Shown piece after piece: positions 1-11,737 of a DNA stretch of 64,000 bases. Each line of letters starts with the position of its first letter. Positions within the stretch are counted from its first letter, which is position 1. The stretch comes from Nectonema munidae (Eukaryota > Nematomorpha > Nectonematoida > Nectonematidae). The notes beneath the pieces are model-generated. The model ran no database searches, was not told where the DNA came from, and saw only the letters and a list, made by a program, of their open reading frames with translations. The stretch is taken from positions 1,550,001-1,614,000 of the forward strand of contig JAUIRK010000903.1 in the NCBI GenBank assembly GCA_030549495.1, read 5' to 3'. The position numbers and the translations under genes were made by a program.

Positions 1-362
1 ATTCATATTATATAATATACTATATTCAATTTTTTATATTTATATTTCTAATTCTCACTAATTGAAAAAGTTTATAAATGTAATTAATTTTTCTTTAACA
101 TTTTTCAATTTAACTTTAGATCTTGTATTTTACATCATTATATTTTGCAAATTTGGACTATATCCAGCACCCTATTTATTTTGGGGGCTTGAGCCCCCTC
201 ACCCCCACTCAATTTTCCAAGCCTCCACTCAATTTTTCAAGCTTAAATAAGTTTTAAATGAATTACATCAGATAAAGTGCGCTTGTGAAGAAGTCTTTTC
301 TTTGTACATTGGTAGTTTCAATAAATATATTATAAAATTGTCTAGAGTATTTTTTGAGTATT

Positions 363-490
363 AAGCTGCTCTTACAATAGGAATCATTACTGCATCCTGT
401 GAGAGAAATTTTTCCACCCTTAAAAGAGTTTTCGAACTATTTCAACGAAAAGTCAAGAAGGCTGAATGTTTGACATGTAAATTGCTTTAT
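363..490 (+). pseudogene. hAT transposase C-terminal dimerisation fragment
   Basis: The + strand reads TASCERNFSTLKRVFELF, which matches the hAT C-terminal dimerisation signature (A/S-x-CER-x-FS-x-LK). An in-frame stop lies just upstream near 355, so only the tail is readable. It lies inside the hAT bounded by ACTATATC duplications and ends close to where the LINE begins, so the LINE probably interrupted this gene. Confidence 0.65.
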
Positions 491-499
491 TACTCTGAA

Positions 500-2995
500 A
501 ATGATATCATCATCATTGTGCAATATCCATTTGGACGTGGACAACCATGGAGCGCCAAGTTGTTCGATCTTTCATCTTCCTTCTCATCTCCATTGTGTTG
601 TAACTCTTTCCCAAAGCTTCTTTGAGCCCATCGATAAATTTCTTGCGTGGTCTTCCTCTTCCTTCCATCATTCCGTATGTACAAAGGCTTTCTAATCCAT
701 CTTTTCTATCAATAATATGGCCAGCAAATGTTAGCTGCCTTCTGTATATTATATTCAAGAGTTCTCTTTTGGTTTCAACTCTCCGTAGTATTTCTTCATT
801 TGTAATTTTTTGCGTCCAATCTACCCTTATCAACCTTCTCCATATTTTTAATATAAACGCTTCCAACTTTTTTTTAGAGTTGTTGCTTATATTCCAGGTT
901 TCGCATCCGTATGTGAGTGTAGACTATATATAGCATTTAACCATTCTTTTTTTCATATTTAATGATAGTTTTGTATTTCTGAGCATTATTTCAAACTTAT
1001 TCATCGCACTATTAGCTATTGAAATTCTTCTTTTTATTTCTTTGTCACTCCTTCCATCGGAGGTGATTAAACTCCCTAAATATACAAACTGTTTCACTTG
1101 ATCAATTATGTTCTCGTTGACCTTCATTTCTATCTTTGGATTATTCTCTTTTTTAGTAACTATCATTGATTTTTTTTCCTGAGATTAATTCTTATTCCCA
1201 TCGTTTCACTTTATTTATTAAGGACTTTATCCTTGCTGTCTGTAATTAATATGGTGTCATCTGCATACCTTATATTGTTCATGTTTTTTCCACCTATCTT
1301 TATACCTTCACCTTCTACGTTTCTCATTCCGACTTCAGCGTAAATATTAAACAGGTCTGGTGAAAGCACGCAACCTTGCCTGACTCCTCTCCACATCAAT
1401 CCATGATGTCATCTCCTCTCCAACTTTCACTGCTACTTTTTGCATTTTATAAACATTTTGTATCATCTTCAAGTCTTTACAAAATATTGAAGCAATATGA
1501 TTTATTATAATTATGGTTCTGTGTTGGTCACATTTTAGAATTCATTCAATCTTTGGTATCTTAATCATCAGAGTTTCAAACATTTGTTTTGGCATCCTTC
1601 CATCCTCATATATTTTATTCGCTATTTCGGTGATATTGTTTACTCCTTTTTCCCCCAATGCTTCAAGTACTTCTTTCGACAATCCGTCTGTTCCTACATC
1701 TTTATTTCATTTCATATTTCTAAGAGATTTCTGAATCTCTTCTTTTAAGAACCTTGGTCCTTGTTCTTTTGTTTCTATTTTATCATTATCGTCTTCATCA
1801 TCGTATAATTCTTTTATATATTCTTCCCATCTACTTTTTATATTCTCCTTTTCCATTAAAATTTTCCTATGTTTGTTCATTCAAGATTTTCTCATACATT
1901 TCTCTAGGATTCGTTTTTGAAAGTTCTTCAACCACGCGACATTCTTCATTCATCCACTTTTCTTTCGCTGCAATGCATTCTTTATCAATTTTTCTGTTGT
2001 ACTCTTTGTATATCACATCATCTGTATTTTTAACTTTTCTTCTTTCAAATGAAAAATTCCCTCAGTCATCCATGCTTTCTTTTCCGTTACAGGGATTTCC
2101 TCAATCGATTGTTGAACAGCTTTTTGCAAATTGTCCCATTGACATGGCGGATCATTTTTTTCCATTCCTCATCATTGTGTTGTAACGTTTCAATTTTTTA
2201 GAAGCAAAGCTTTCTCGTATTTCATGATTTTTGTGACATGGTTTTTTCTTTAATATTATTCTTACATCTGAAACTAGTAAGTTGTGATCACTGTTGCAGT
2301 CTGCTCCTGGGTAAGTTAACGTGTGTAACTGAGTTTCTGAACCTTTTATTGATTGTGATGTAATCTATTTGGTTCCTGTGCTTTTCTCCTTGGCTTTCCC
2401 AAATCCACAGCCTTCTTGGGTGTGAACCATGTATTTGTTATCACTTGTTGATATTTTGAACACCATTCTACCCACGTGTCTCCTCTATCATTCCTTTTCC
2501 CTATCCCATGTGGTCCTACTATATATTCCTGCTTCCCATTTCAAACTTTTGCGTTCAAATCTCCCATTAGTATTATTATTTCATGTTGTTTACAACATTC
2601 TCTTGCTTTTGATATTTCTGTATAGAAGGTTTGAATTTCTTCTTCGTATCTGTCTTCTGTTAGTGCATATACCTGAATTATATTTATATTCATTGGGTTC
2701 CCTTTTATTTTAATCAACAAACTCTATCTGAAATTGTCCAATATCCAATTATACTATTTTAATACTACTTTGTATTATAATTCCACCCCTTTTTTCTCGT
2801 TTTTGTCCTCTAGAAAACAAAACTTTTCTCGCTTCTTCTGTGGTCAATTCTATCTCATTTCACCTATCCCAAGTATATCAATTTTACGTCTTGACATTTC
2901 TTTTTCTAGATTTGCTAGTTTGCCACTTTGACATAGTGTTCTAACATTCCATGTAGCTATTCTTAATGGTTTAGTATGGTTAAAAATGATATATT
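500..2995 (-). mobile_element. Degraded non-LTR retrotransposon (endonuclease + reverse transcriptase)
   Basis: Read on the minus strand, the element opens near 2970 with ATWNVRTLCQSGKLANLEKE, the start of an apurinic-type endonuclease. The reverse transcriptase core follows: GTDGLSKEVLEALGEKGV around 1700, then GVRQGCVLSPDLFNIYAE and IRYADDTILI at 1211-1399. At 924-1166 comes QVKQFVYLGSLITSDGRSDK, and at 513-866 the tail WTQKITNEEILRRVETKREL, known from RTE/CFDP2-like elements. The reading frame is broken many times. The 3' end runs into ATGATGATGATATC, a short trinucleotide repeat of the kind that ends such elements. The endonuclease start suggests it is nearly full length. Family assignment is from memory of protein signatures. 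Confidence 0.85.
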
Positions 2996-3157
2996 GTTAA
3001 TAAAATGATTTTCTTCTTTCACTTTTGTTTTATAATAGTTAATTATACTCCTCAATTCTCATCACCTTACTTTTATGACCTTCTTTAGCTCTTGTTTCCG
3101 ATGTTGATCGAATTTGCTTCTAGAAAGGAAAATTTAGTGTGTATTTTCATAATGTAT

Positions 3158-3181
3158 CCCCCCCCCCCCCCCCCCCCCCCC
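3158..3181. repeat. Homopolymer run of 24 C
   Basis: Twenty-four consecutive C lie just inside the right end of the hAT at 165-3203. Similar but shorter G or C runs sit inside other transposon ends in the window, for example at 8916, 9205, 38178 and 44747. Confidence 0.95.
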
Positions 3182-3329
3182 ATTTTGGTTAGCGCGGGCT
3201 CTGACTATATCTATATTAGGGCTAATTAATTAAAAAAGTAGTTCTAAATTAGTATGCAAAGGGCTTCTTTTACTATTTTATTAAACAACTTTTTTATTGA
3301 TATCTTTAAGTAACTCTAATCCATTAAGG

Positions 3330-3790
3330 GCCATTATTACACTGCCTTCTTTCTTCTGAATTCAGCTGAATAGTGGACAGCTAGACCAGGTTTTCTCTTC
3401 AACCGTAAACCTTTCAATTGAAGAAGATTCAGTGCTATTTCTCTGCGAAAATTTATATAAGTGATTTGCCCTCTGTTAGACTCTTCGTAAAGCTTCCAAG
3501 ATCACAACTGCTACGTTTAGAGCGCTCATTGCCAAAACTACACCACCATTCTTTGCCTTTATTTTAAGTCTATAAACTGACAACATTTTATTAAACAAAC
3601 CCACACCACCCATTCCAGAGTTATACTTTTTCACTATTTAACGACATTCAACTCTAATTTTTATGTTGTTCTTGCGTGATTACCGCAACGCCTTCTTACT
3701 CTACTGGATTAGGTGCAGAATGTATATCCAACTGTAACACAAGCATTGTCTTTCCATCGCACAAAAAATACATTATCACACTTAAAACCA
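3330..3790 (-). pseudogene. piggyBac transposase fragment (C-terminal half)
   Basis: Minus-strand translation gives, in order, VRWKDNACVT (near 3760), VKKYNSGMGGVGLFNKMLSV (near 3620-3570) and INFRREIALNLLQLKGLRLK (near 3460-3400), then a stop near 3345. These match the second half of PGBD/piggyBac transposases: the W-K-D-N strand, the MGGVD-x2-D motif holding a catalytic Asp (here GVGLFN, with both Asp lost) and the C-terminal FRREIA helix. Frames change between blocks. No N-terminal part or TTAA-flanked ends were found, so this is an isolated, dead piece. Confidence 0.75.
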
Positions 3791-3799
3791 TAAAATAAA

Positions 3800-6700
3800 T
3801 CAAACTGCCACAAACTATAAACAAGATAAAAATCTTCTGCTTGTGCATTCAAAAACGAAGTAAATAAATATACCATATATCAATAAAAATGGTATGAAGA
3901 AATTTGATAATCTGATACATTTGTAGCAGATAGCTCTGATACATTTGTAGGAGATAGCAATGTAACGTCGAGATAAATTGAATAGCAACACATCGTGACC
4001 GTTCATCATACTTATATAACCACTATATTAACGGTTTTTTTTTATATTTTATGCACAGGCAGGAGAACAGGAAAAGATTTATTTTATACTCATGTAAAGA
4101 TGATATTATATAAAATCAATATAAATATTTAACTTTACCTCAAAGCTTTCATGATAGTTTTTCACACCTATATGCATATGGTTTTCAACCATTGGTCCAC
4201 AAATGGATCCTTTTTTCAAGGTGAATATTAGGGCACTATTATATTTTTATCGTTTTTTTTTATGATGAATCAATGTTGTAGCTTTTTTTTTTTATCATCT
4301 TGAACATTTATCTTCTTGAGTAATCTTCCGCGAAGAGATAGAAATACATTTCTCTTGTTTTTTTTTCTCAAAAATGGATATTTTAAATAATTTTTTCTTG
4401 AAATATGTTGCAAAACGCAATTAATTTTTTTGGTTTTTTCAACTATATGGTGCATTATTATAAATAAAAGGAAAAAACCTTACTTTCATTTAAGAATAAT
4501 ATCTTTTATAATAAGAATGACAAGTGGACCATTTGCGTGATTTGGGTAAACATGCTTGTAGAGTTTGTTAATCCCACAGACAAAATATTAAAATTATTTT
4601 CATAATACATTTTTAAAATTGAGTGTGCGATAGTACTTGCTCACAGAGGGAGTACATTATTTTTCATATGTTTGTTGATGAATCTTAATTTATATCTAAA
4701 GTTATGCATGACGACGACACACAACTTTCCTTACTTTTTCCACCCCTTTGGTGTAGGATAGAAGTTGAAGTAATCATTTGTGAAACATTTTTTTAACATA
4801 CATAAACAATAACATTAGTGATGGTACGATACTAAAGTTTTGTACGATTCTGATTTTTAAAGCCTATTCCGATACCGATTCCTTTTATTTTGAAGCCTCA
4901 TATTTTTTACAAAGTGATTAAGTATTCAATTAGCAATGATCTTTGATTAAGTTGAGAAAACATAAAAAACATCAACGTTTTTCTATATTCTTAAGAAGAA
5001 GGAGAATTTATTTCGCATAACAAACAAAACAATAATAATATTCATATGTCATTTCATCAACATTATAAATTATTTATGAAGAAAAGATGTATTACAAGTT
5101 TACGTTAAGAAAATGCGAGGAAACTCAAACGGCCATTTCAAGCCGCGGGAATGAGTATCCTAATTGAATTGATTTTATCCAGAACAAATATAGAAAAGTT
5201 AACAATATTTTTTAAAAAATCTATTCAAAATAGTTTATATATTAATCATAAAATAAATAATTACATCATAGAAAAGAATGGCGAATAAATAACTAAATAG
5301 TGAGAAACGGAAGAAAAAAACATCACAAAGAAGGAAAAATTATACAAATGCTACGAATCATATATGAAGACAGGGCTTGATAAATATTTATGTATAATTA
5401 TGGAGAAATTTATTTATCTTATACTTAACACAAATGATAATAATTACCTTATAAAGCATTTTAAAAACGATAATAGATCTGAAAATGACATAAAATTCCA
5501 CTTTAACAATTATGAACTCACCAAACTTTAAACAGTATCACTTATTTTACCTTTTATCCATGACCCGCCTAGAAGCATAAAATTATAATAAAAAAACTCA
5601 CCTTCCTATTAACCCTTTAACAACCAATGTCCCATAAATAGAACGTGGATAAAACCGAATTTTGATGGAATTTAAAAGGAATTTACCCAAATCGTCTACT
5701 TTAAGGGGACTGATCGATAAATTGAATCACGAAAACACCACACAACCAACCTCATTCTCAAAACTATTACTAAAGACATCATTTACCTGATTACATGCTT
5801 TAACAATAAACAAGATGCTAATAACAAAAGAGCCCTGAAGTTCTTGGATTATCATTTTCAATTAAACTCTCTTTTCCAATCTACAGAAGCTAGAAATAAA
5901 AACTGTTCATAAGTCTAACTACTATCAATGAATATACAAGGAAGAACATTAGATCAATAATCTTTCTCAGTTCAACTCGTCTTCACACTCACATCTCCAT
6001 ACAATTTAAAAATTTGAAGTTTTTACCTCGTTTCTAACCTTGTTCTAGTTAAAACCCCTAGCTTAGATAAATCTACTAATTCTTTATATGGAAGAATGAA
6101 TATTTTATACAAAAACATAAAAGAGTATTCAACAATAAACATTCCTATACATAAAATGTTAACTTTGTTTATTTTTTAAAAAAATGTTTCAAAGGTGAAT
6201 TGAAGAGTCATGACAAGATATCGCGAGGTAGCAGTAAATTTTTTCTATACGATTCCGATACATGAAAAAAATCCCGATTCTCACGATCCAATTCTGATTA
6301 ATAATGTCCGCTAATAAACATAATATATACTACTTCATTTAATAACTAACATTTTGGTTTGAGGTATTTATTCTTTATAAATTTCTTACACTGGTAGAAA
6401 TTTCGTCAATCCTACAATTCACAATCCGACAATAGTATGTGTGGAACCAGCAGTGTCGGATAAACTAGGTCTGACTGTATTTACCCGTAGATAAGAAGGG
6501 ATAAAGAAAAAAGCCTTTTCGCTTTCAAGAAATATTTTATTTGTAATAAAATGGGCTTATTAACTAATATAAAAAATCCTTCATATTTCACTGTTTGATT
6601 TATTTGAACTAGACACATAAAGGTGCATTGCATTTCTGTGTGTTTTATTTTTTAGTTCTAACAAAAAATGTATAAAAAGAATGAACGTTTATAGGTTTTT

Positions 6701-8560
6701 TGCCATTCCAAACTATATTTCATTTTTAGAAGTAGAAGCAAATTGACTATTTTGTAATAACGATTTGTGACTCCTGATCTATCCAGTCGTCTAGCACAGG
6801 CTTTTCTCTGTTGCCTTCTATCTTATCTTCATTTTCCCTTTTCCCAAGATAGACTTCTTGTCGATAATATAATTAGATCATTTTTAATTGCTCTTAGCTT
6901 AATAAAATCTTAATACATACAAAGTCAGCATAGTTTAGAAATTGAAAAGCTTTGCTCGAAAAAATTGCAGCATGAATTTTTGAGTACACCGCATTTGTAA
7001 TTTTAGCATGAATTTCAATTGGACATTTTTTTGTATGTAACTACTTGTCAAATGTCAGAACAACTTTGCTTGCTCTCAACCTTGAAAGCCTAACTTATCT
7101 TTTCTCAACGAAAGACAAACTAGAAGTAATTAAATTTAATAATGAATTATTGTTGACAATGTCTGCTTGGGAATACGCAATAAAACTAGGAATTCAAGAA
7201 AATACTTTATGATTTGATTTGAGTCTGTTCTTTTGTGAAACAAAGGTGAAAAACCTTGCCAAATAAATGTTACCATTTCTGTAAATATCCAAATCGTGAT
7301 TTCCAAAAGTATATTTTAGATGTTAGATGTGTATAAAAAAACATATTTCGTTCCGCCCTTCCATATGTGAAATTCAAGGTTGTTGTATTCAGTGACGTAC
7401 AGGATAGTGATTTGACTGGATGACCCTATAATTCTCAAGGCCAACTTCAGATATCCATGTATATAATAAATAATCTAACTGGATTTCTTTCCAAAACAGC
7501 CTTTAAAACAAATATTTCAGAGTTTTTTGGATAAACAATCTAAAATCGCACCTGTACAGTAGATTTTAATGGGCCTGACTATAAGATATGTATATCATAT
7601 ATATCTTGAACTCACCTTATATATATATTTTTTCAGGAACTTAATATAAAATTCTATAAATTTATGAAATCACGTATTTCGGCAATTGAATGAAGTGTAT
7701 TTTGATAAGTCGTGTATTTAAACTGTCTAGTCATTATGTGAAACAAATAAAAACGACAAATTTGCAGATACCTTGACATTTTTAACGATTATCCAGATTG
7801 CATAGATTTACTAAATATGGATATGGGTATATTTAAAACATTTAAGCATATTTTTGTTTTGGTAGTGCTCGCTCATCTAATATTTTATGGACATATTGAT
7901 TTTGCAGTAGTGGTACATACTAGACAATAATTTCAAAATGCTATTTAAACCATTCATCCTTCACTCGTTTCAGCATGACATCTTCAAATAATGATAACGC
8001 TGCCTTAGTTTCAGGTCTCTTTCATGATCTTCACCTTAAAAGACCTATTATTTTGTTTTCATCATTCATTCTACTAACACAAATCAAATTGTCTTCTTTC
8101 ACGCAAATTTTCTGATTAGTTGATATCATTATCTTTAGTCAATATGATTGTTTGCAATGCAAGCCGATTTAGAATAGCAAGTTATAATCGGATCTACCAT
8201 TTTTATTTAGGATCATCTTTTTCGTATTACACAAAAGGTTTATGCTATCTCATATCTAGAAATCATAAAGCCACAATTGCAACGCTTGTATCGAACCATG
8301 AGGAAAGTAGGCTTAATGGGGAATTGAAATACATTTTCTAACCAACCTTACTCACGCCCGCCTCCTTTAAGAAAAGAAAAAAAACAATGAAATATATATT
8401 AAAGAATAAAGAATGTAATAAATTGGATTCATAACATGAAAAATATGTCACTCAATTTTAATAAACTATTTTTCCTAAAGTATAGTTCCGTATGTGTTTT
8501 TGATTTCAAATTAAAAACAGTTCTTAGTACAAATTTTGAGCAATTTTATGTGTATCTGCT
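3800..8560. other. Gene-free stretch with scattered repeat pieces
   Basis: No host exon was recognised in these 4.7 kb. Three repeat traces can be seen. A degenerate stretch built on GATACCG/GATTCTG words lies at 4816-4900 and again at 6240-6290, and is shared with 20466-20570 and 30893-30980. A piggyBac-type end, TTAACCCTTTAACAACCAAT, starts at 5612 with no visible partner. A mariner/pogo-like end finishes ACTGTA at 6480. The first exon of the DESI2-like gene could lie here but was not identified. Confidence 0.6.
6440..6480. repeat. Isolated mariner/pogo-like terminal sequence
   Basis: Read on the minus strand from the TA, it starts TACAGTCAGACCTAGTTTAT. It resembles the TACAGT(N)AACCTC-type ends at 17497, 17939, 51755, 52731 and 56955. 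No partner end was seen nearby. Confidence 0.4.
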
Positions 8561-8894
8561 TGACCCCAGTTTACAACACTGTAGTTTAGGTGTGGTAGAA
8601 CTAGTGCTTTATACGCTATCAGTTTAACTTTAGTACTCAAGCCATTCTTAAATTTTCTAAGTATATACCATTAACTGGGTTGAGTTTACTTACAACAAAA
8701 TTTATATGGGGATTCCATGTCAATTTGTTATCCAAGATAATTAAATTCATCACAATTCCTAATTCAAAACAAATATCTACCAATTTAACAACAATTCTGT
8801 GATTTGAAAAATCATACCTTTTGTTTTTTTCATCTATAATTTAAGGCCTTCAAATAACACCAATTTTTGACTAAATTAAAATCAGTACATATTT

Positions 8895-9236
8895 GGGTAC
8901 TTATGGGTCATTATGCCCCCCCCCCCCTAAAAAATTAAAAAAAAAATTTTTTCCAACTTAATAATTTTAAAATACTAATTAATTAATAATTTTATATATT
9001 TAATATTAAAAAAAATTTTATATATTAAATTATTACTTTTTTGCTGTATGATTATCATTAGTTACACTATATAATATAAAATTATATTATAATATAATAT
9101 ATATAAATAATATAAAATTATTATTTTATATATTAAACAATTAATTTATTATTTTTATTCATCATTTAAATTCAAATAAAAATTTTTAAAAAATTTTTTA
9201 GTGTGGGGGGGGGGGGGAGATAACCCATAAGTACCC
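8895..9236. mobile_element. 342-bp MITE with terminal inverted repeats, inside a LINE
   Basis: The left end GGGTACTTATGGGT and the right end ACCCATAAGTACCC are perfect inverted repeats. Each is followed inward by a C or G homopolymer run (8916-8926 and 9205-9217). A 6-bp direct repeat ATATTT flanks it (8889-8894 and 9237-9242). The interior is almost pure A/T and noncoding. It splits the LINE reverse transcriptase, so it is younger than that LINE. The superfamily is not clear from the ends. Confidence 0.8.
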
Positions 9237-10163
9237 ATATTTGTTTAGAAATAAGATTATCACAACTTGAGAGGGATACGACGTTAGGTAAATAGCATAA
9301 AAGTGTAATGTCGTTTGCAAACAAGAAAAAGTCTAGTGATGGGTTTGAATGGGATAAATATATCATTTATATATAAGGAAAAGGAAAATGGACCCGATAT
9401 AGATATCCTCGTCTAACGCCTGAGTACCACTTAGTACTGAAACCATAGTACTTAAGCTTGATTAATAAATATTCATGAACAATCATATCTCAAGAATTAC
9501 ATAGGTAAAATGGAACTCTATCTAAGAAGGCTGAGTGAAGTAATTGAGTATTGTAGTTAGCTCTAAAGCCGAATTGATAGCTATTTAATAAGTTGTTTGT
9601 ATTTTGTATATGTGTGTGTGTTTGTTTATACAAAATCTTTTCAAAAATTTAGATATGCTATTTATAATATTGACAGGTCTGTAATTTTGCATTAAATTTT
9701 TATTACCTTTTTTGAAAACAGGAGTAATACGGGCTAATTTAAATACTGAGGAAAAAGTACTAAACTCAATGCAGGCATTGAATCCTAAAACTAAACTTAT
9801 TTTAATATAATCCATTATTAAATTTACTGTAAGAATGGATCGTTGATTTATATCAACAGTATTTTAGATTTAATTTTTCAAAAATTTCTTAATTTTAATC
9901 CATGTATCCCTAGTTGACTATAAAAATCATTTTTCAATTTTTTTATCAATTAGCGCAACGACATTTTTCCATTTTTTGTGCAACTTATCCCTTTTTTATT
10001 GGTCCAAGTAAGTGTAACTTAAAAGGTCAATTTTCAATTCTCTCTGTGATACAACAAAATAGTTTTTCAGGATTGCCAAGATGAGGTCTTAAGTAATTAA
10101 GCCAATCATAATTTTTATGTATATCAATAAATAGTTTTCGATATTTTAACTGTTTTTTATTAA

Positions 10164-10295
10164 CCCATTTACGGCCAATGTTCCCATTTTGGAACATAAG
10201 TAATTTCATCTTCGTCTGTTTTTTCAATGACTTTGAATATAAATCGTCTGCGTTTTTTTAGATATCGTCTGCTTTGCTTGGCCTTAACAAATGGG
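10164..10295. mobile_element. piggyBac-type MITE
   Basis: It starts CCCATTTACGGCCAATGTTC after TTAA and ends CAAATGGG before TTAT, a one-base-decayed TTAA. It is about 130 bp long and near-identical to 51791-51913 (shared internal ATCGTCTGCGTTTTTTT and GATATCGTCTGCTTTGCTTG). Just inside the end is a palindromic TGTTCC...GGAACA, also seen in the piggyBac at 32288-34530. Confidence 0.8.
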
Positions 10296-10869
10296 TTATT
10301 AATATCATGATCATACAAAGATATTTGAAAAATATATGATTTGTAAGAACTAATAGTTAATCGTATGAAGATATCGAATAAAGCATTTGAAGTTGTACGA
10401 CTTACACACCATTTATAGTAGGTTTCAAGAAAAAAGAAGTACAGATTCAAAAAGTCTTTTGCTTTTTGGCAATTTTCACTTTTGAACTAATATACCTTAA
10501 GATCTCCCAATATAATATGAGTTTTAGAAGAAGAAATGATTTCACGCAAAAAAACAGAAACTCGTAAATGAAATGTGAGTCAAATAGGAAGCAAACTCTT
10601 GGAGGTCGGTATGTATTATGCAGAGCTAATTTTTTGTTTGCATGCATCAAAATTATTGTATAGCATATTATATGAAAGAGAGTTATCAATTAAAAATGCC
10701 AAACCACTATGCTTTGTAACTTTACTAGGTTGAGAAATGAAAACGTAGTTATTAGTAAAATGATCGAAATCAGTTTTGTGTAGCCGGGTTTCCTGAAAAG
10801 TTGCAACACTAATACCTTTACCAGTAGATTCTTCAGAATGATCTAAAAAATTCGATTTCGTTATACTTA

Positions 10870-11737
10870 TTCATAACTGATTTCATGTTCAAACTGAATA
10901 GAGAACTGTTTCTGTAGATACTAATAGCAAAAAATTATTGTAATGCGAATAGTTAATCAATAAAGAAATATCAGGAATCATTTAATGCCTAATTTGATTT
11001 TCAGTTTCTTATATTTCCTCATAAAATATCCAAACAATAGCCGGTTGACTGAGATGCCATGTCTATGATCGGCTTCCAATCTAAGCATTTAAACTTCACT
11101 CATCATAGTTCGCTACACGCAGCTCCAAATCTTCTCTTTTGATGGAAACACGTATTGGTATATCTATCTTTACCACGATTATCAAAGTCCAAAGTCGATA
11201 TCCATTAAAAAAGCAGGGTAATTTTTTCACTAAATGGGTGATTTTAAGAATGCTAAAACAAAAATGTTCAGCTCCTCTCCAAATATATAATAAACGAAAT
11301 TTGAGGAAAATCGAAATGCTTTATTTAAAAACAATATTTTCCAACTTTATAAGCTGTATGCAATCATTAATATTATGAAAGTCAACAACTCCATCCCAAA
11401 AAATCCATTGAATCAAAAGTTCTCACAAATCAAAATTGTAAAGTATAGCGAAATTACGCTCATCATCTCCATTATACTCTCATTGATATTCCTCATTTTA
11501 TTGTCTTTATTTTTCCACAAATAATTAAATTATATGTTGATTTTATACCCTCTATATACAAACAAAAACCATGTCTCAAACAAGAATTCATAAACATGTA
11601 ATTATTCAAATAAAAAATAAAGTTAATTTATTAAATAATAAAATAAGATTAATTTTTTATATTAAAATCTATTTATTTCTTTTGCGTTTCATGTTTTCCA
11701 TACTTTAAATAATTGTGCGTTTTTTTGTTTCATTTAG
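10870..11737. other. Spacer before the first visible DESI2-like exon
   Basis: No motif was recognised. A 79-residue open frame on + at 11139-11378 has no family signature and biased low-complexity composition, so it is not called. The stretch ends in a polypyrimidine run and AG at 11736-11737, the acceptor of the DESI2-like exon. Confidence 0.5.

Larger units (their letters stand above)
165..3203. mobile_element. hAT-type DNA transposon remnant, interrupted by a LINE
   Basis: The left end starts CAGCACCCTATTTATTTTGG and the right end finishes GCGCGGGCTCTG. Both ends have G-rich or C-rich stretches just inside, and both resemble the ends of the small hAT at 37897-38234. The element is flanked by a perfect 8-bp direct repeat ACTATATC (157-164 and 3204-3211), which is the hAT hallmark. 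About 2.5 kb of its 3.0 kb is a later LINE insertion on the minus strand (500-2995). What remains of its own coding sequence is a C-terminal dimerisation fragment on + at 365-490. Confidence 0.75.
8560..10860 (-). mobile_element. Degraded Jockey/CR1-like LINE with two nested insertions
   Basis: On the minus strand the endonuclease is readable at about 10830-10690 (VATFQETRLHKTDFDHFTNN, then HSGLAFLID) with ILGDL near 10500. The linker follows at 10440-10300, and the reverse transcriptase at 9815-9585 (ARITPVFKKGN and YRPVNIINSISK). SYQFGFRANYNTQ is near 9590, the catalytic box FLFANDITLL (usual ADD changed to AND) near 9330, and LTWNPHINFVVSKLNPVNGI near 8720-8660. Frames break repeatedly. 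A piggyBac-type MITE (10164-10295) sits in the endonuclease-RT linker and another inverted-repeat element (8895-9236) sits just after the catalytic box. Confidence 0.8.

Noticed and set aside
62-250. 62-codon open frame on +
   Set aside because: It is hydrophobic and low complexity, and runs across the left end of the hAT. No family signature.
6775-6870. Minus-strand stretch reading like an acidic, charged exon
   Set aside because: It has no start, no clear splice sites and no match I recognise. Slightly higher GC alone is not enough.
7800-7835. Possible first DESI2-like exon (ATGGATATGG)
   Set aside because: Translation does not give the expected hydrophobic strand before Y-D-M, and phase with 11738 is not supported.
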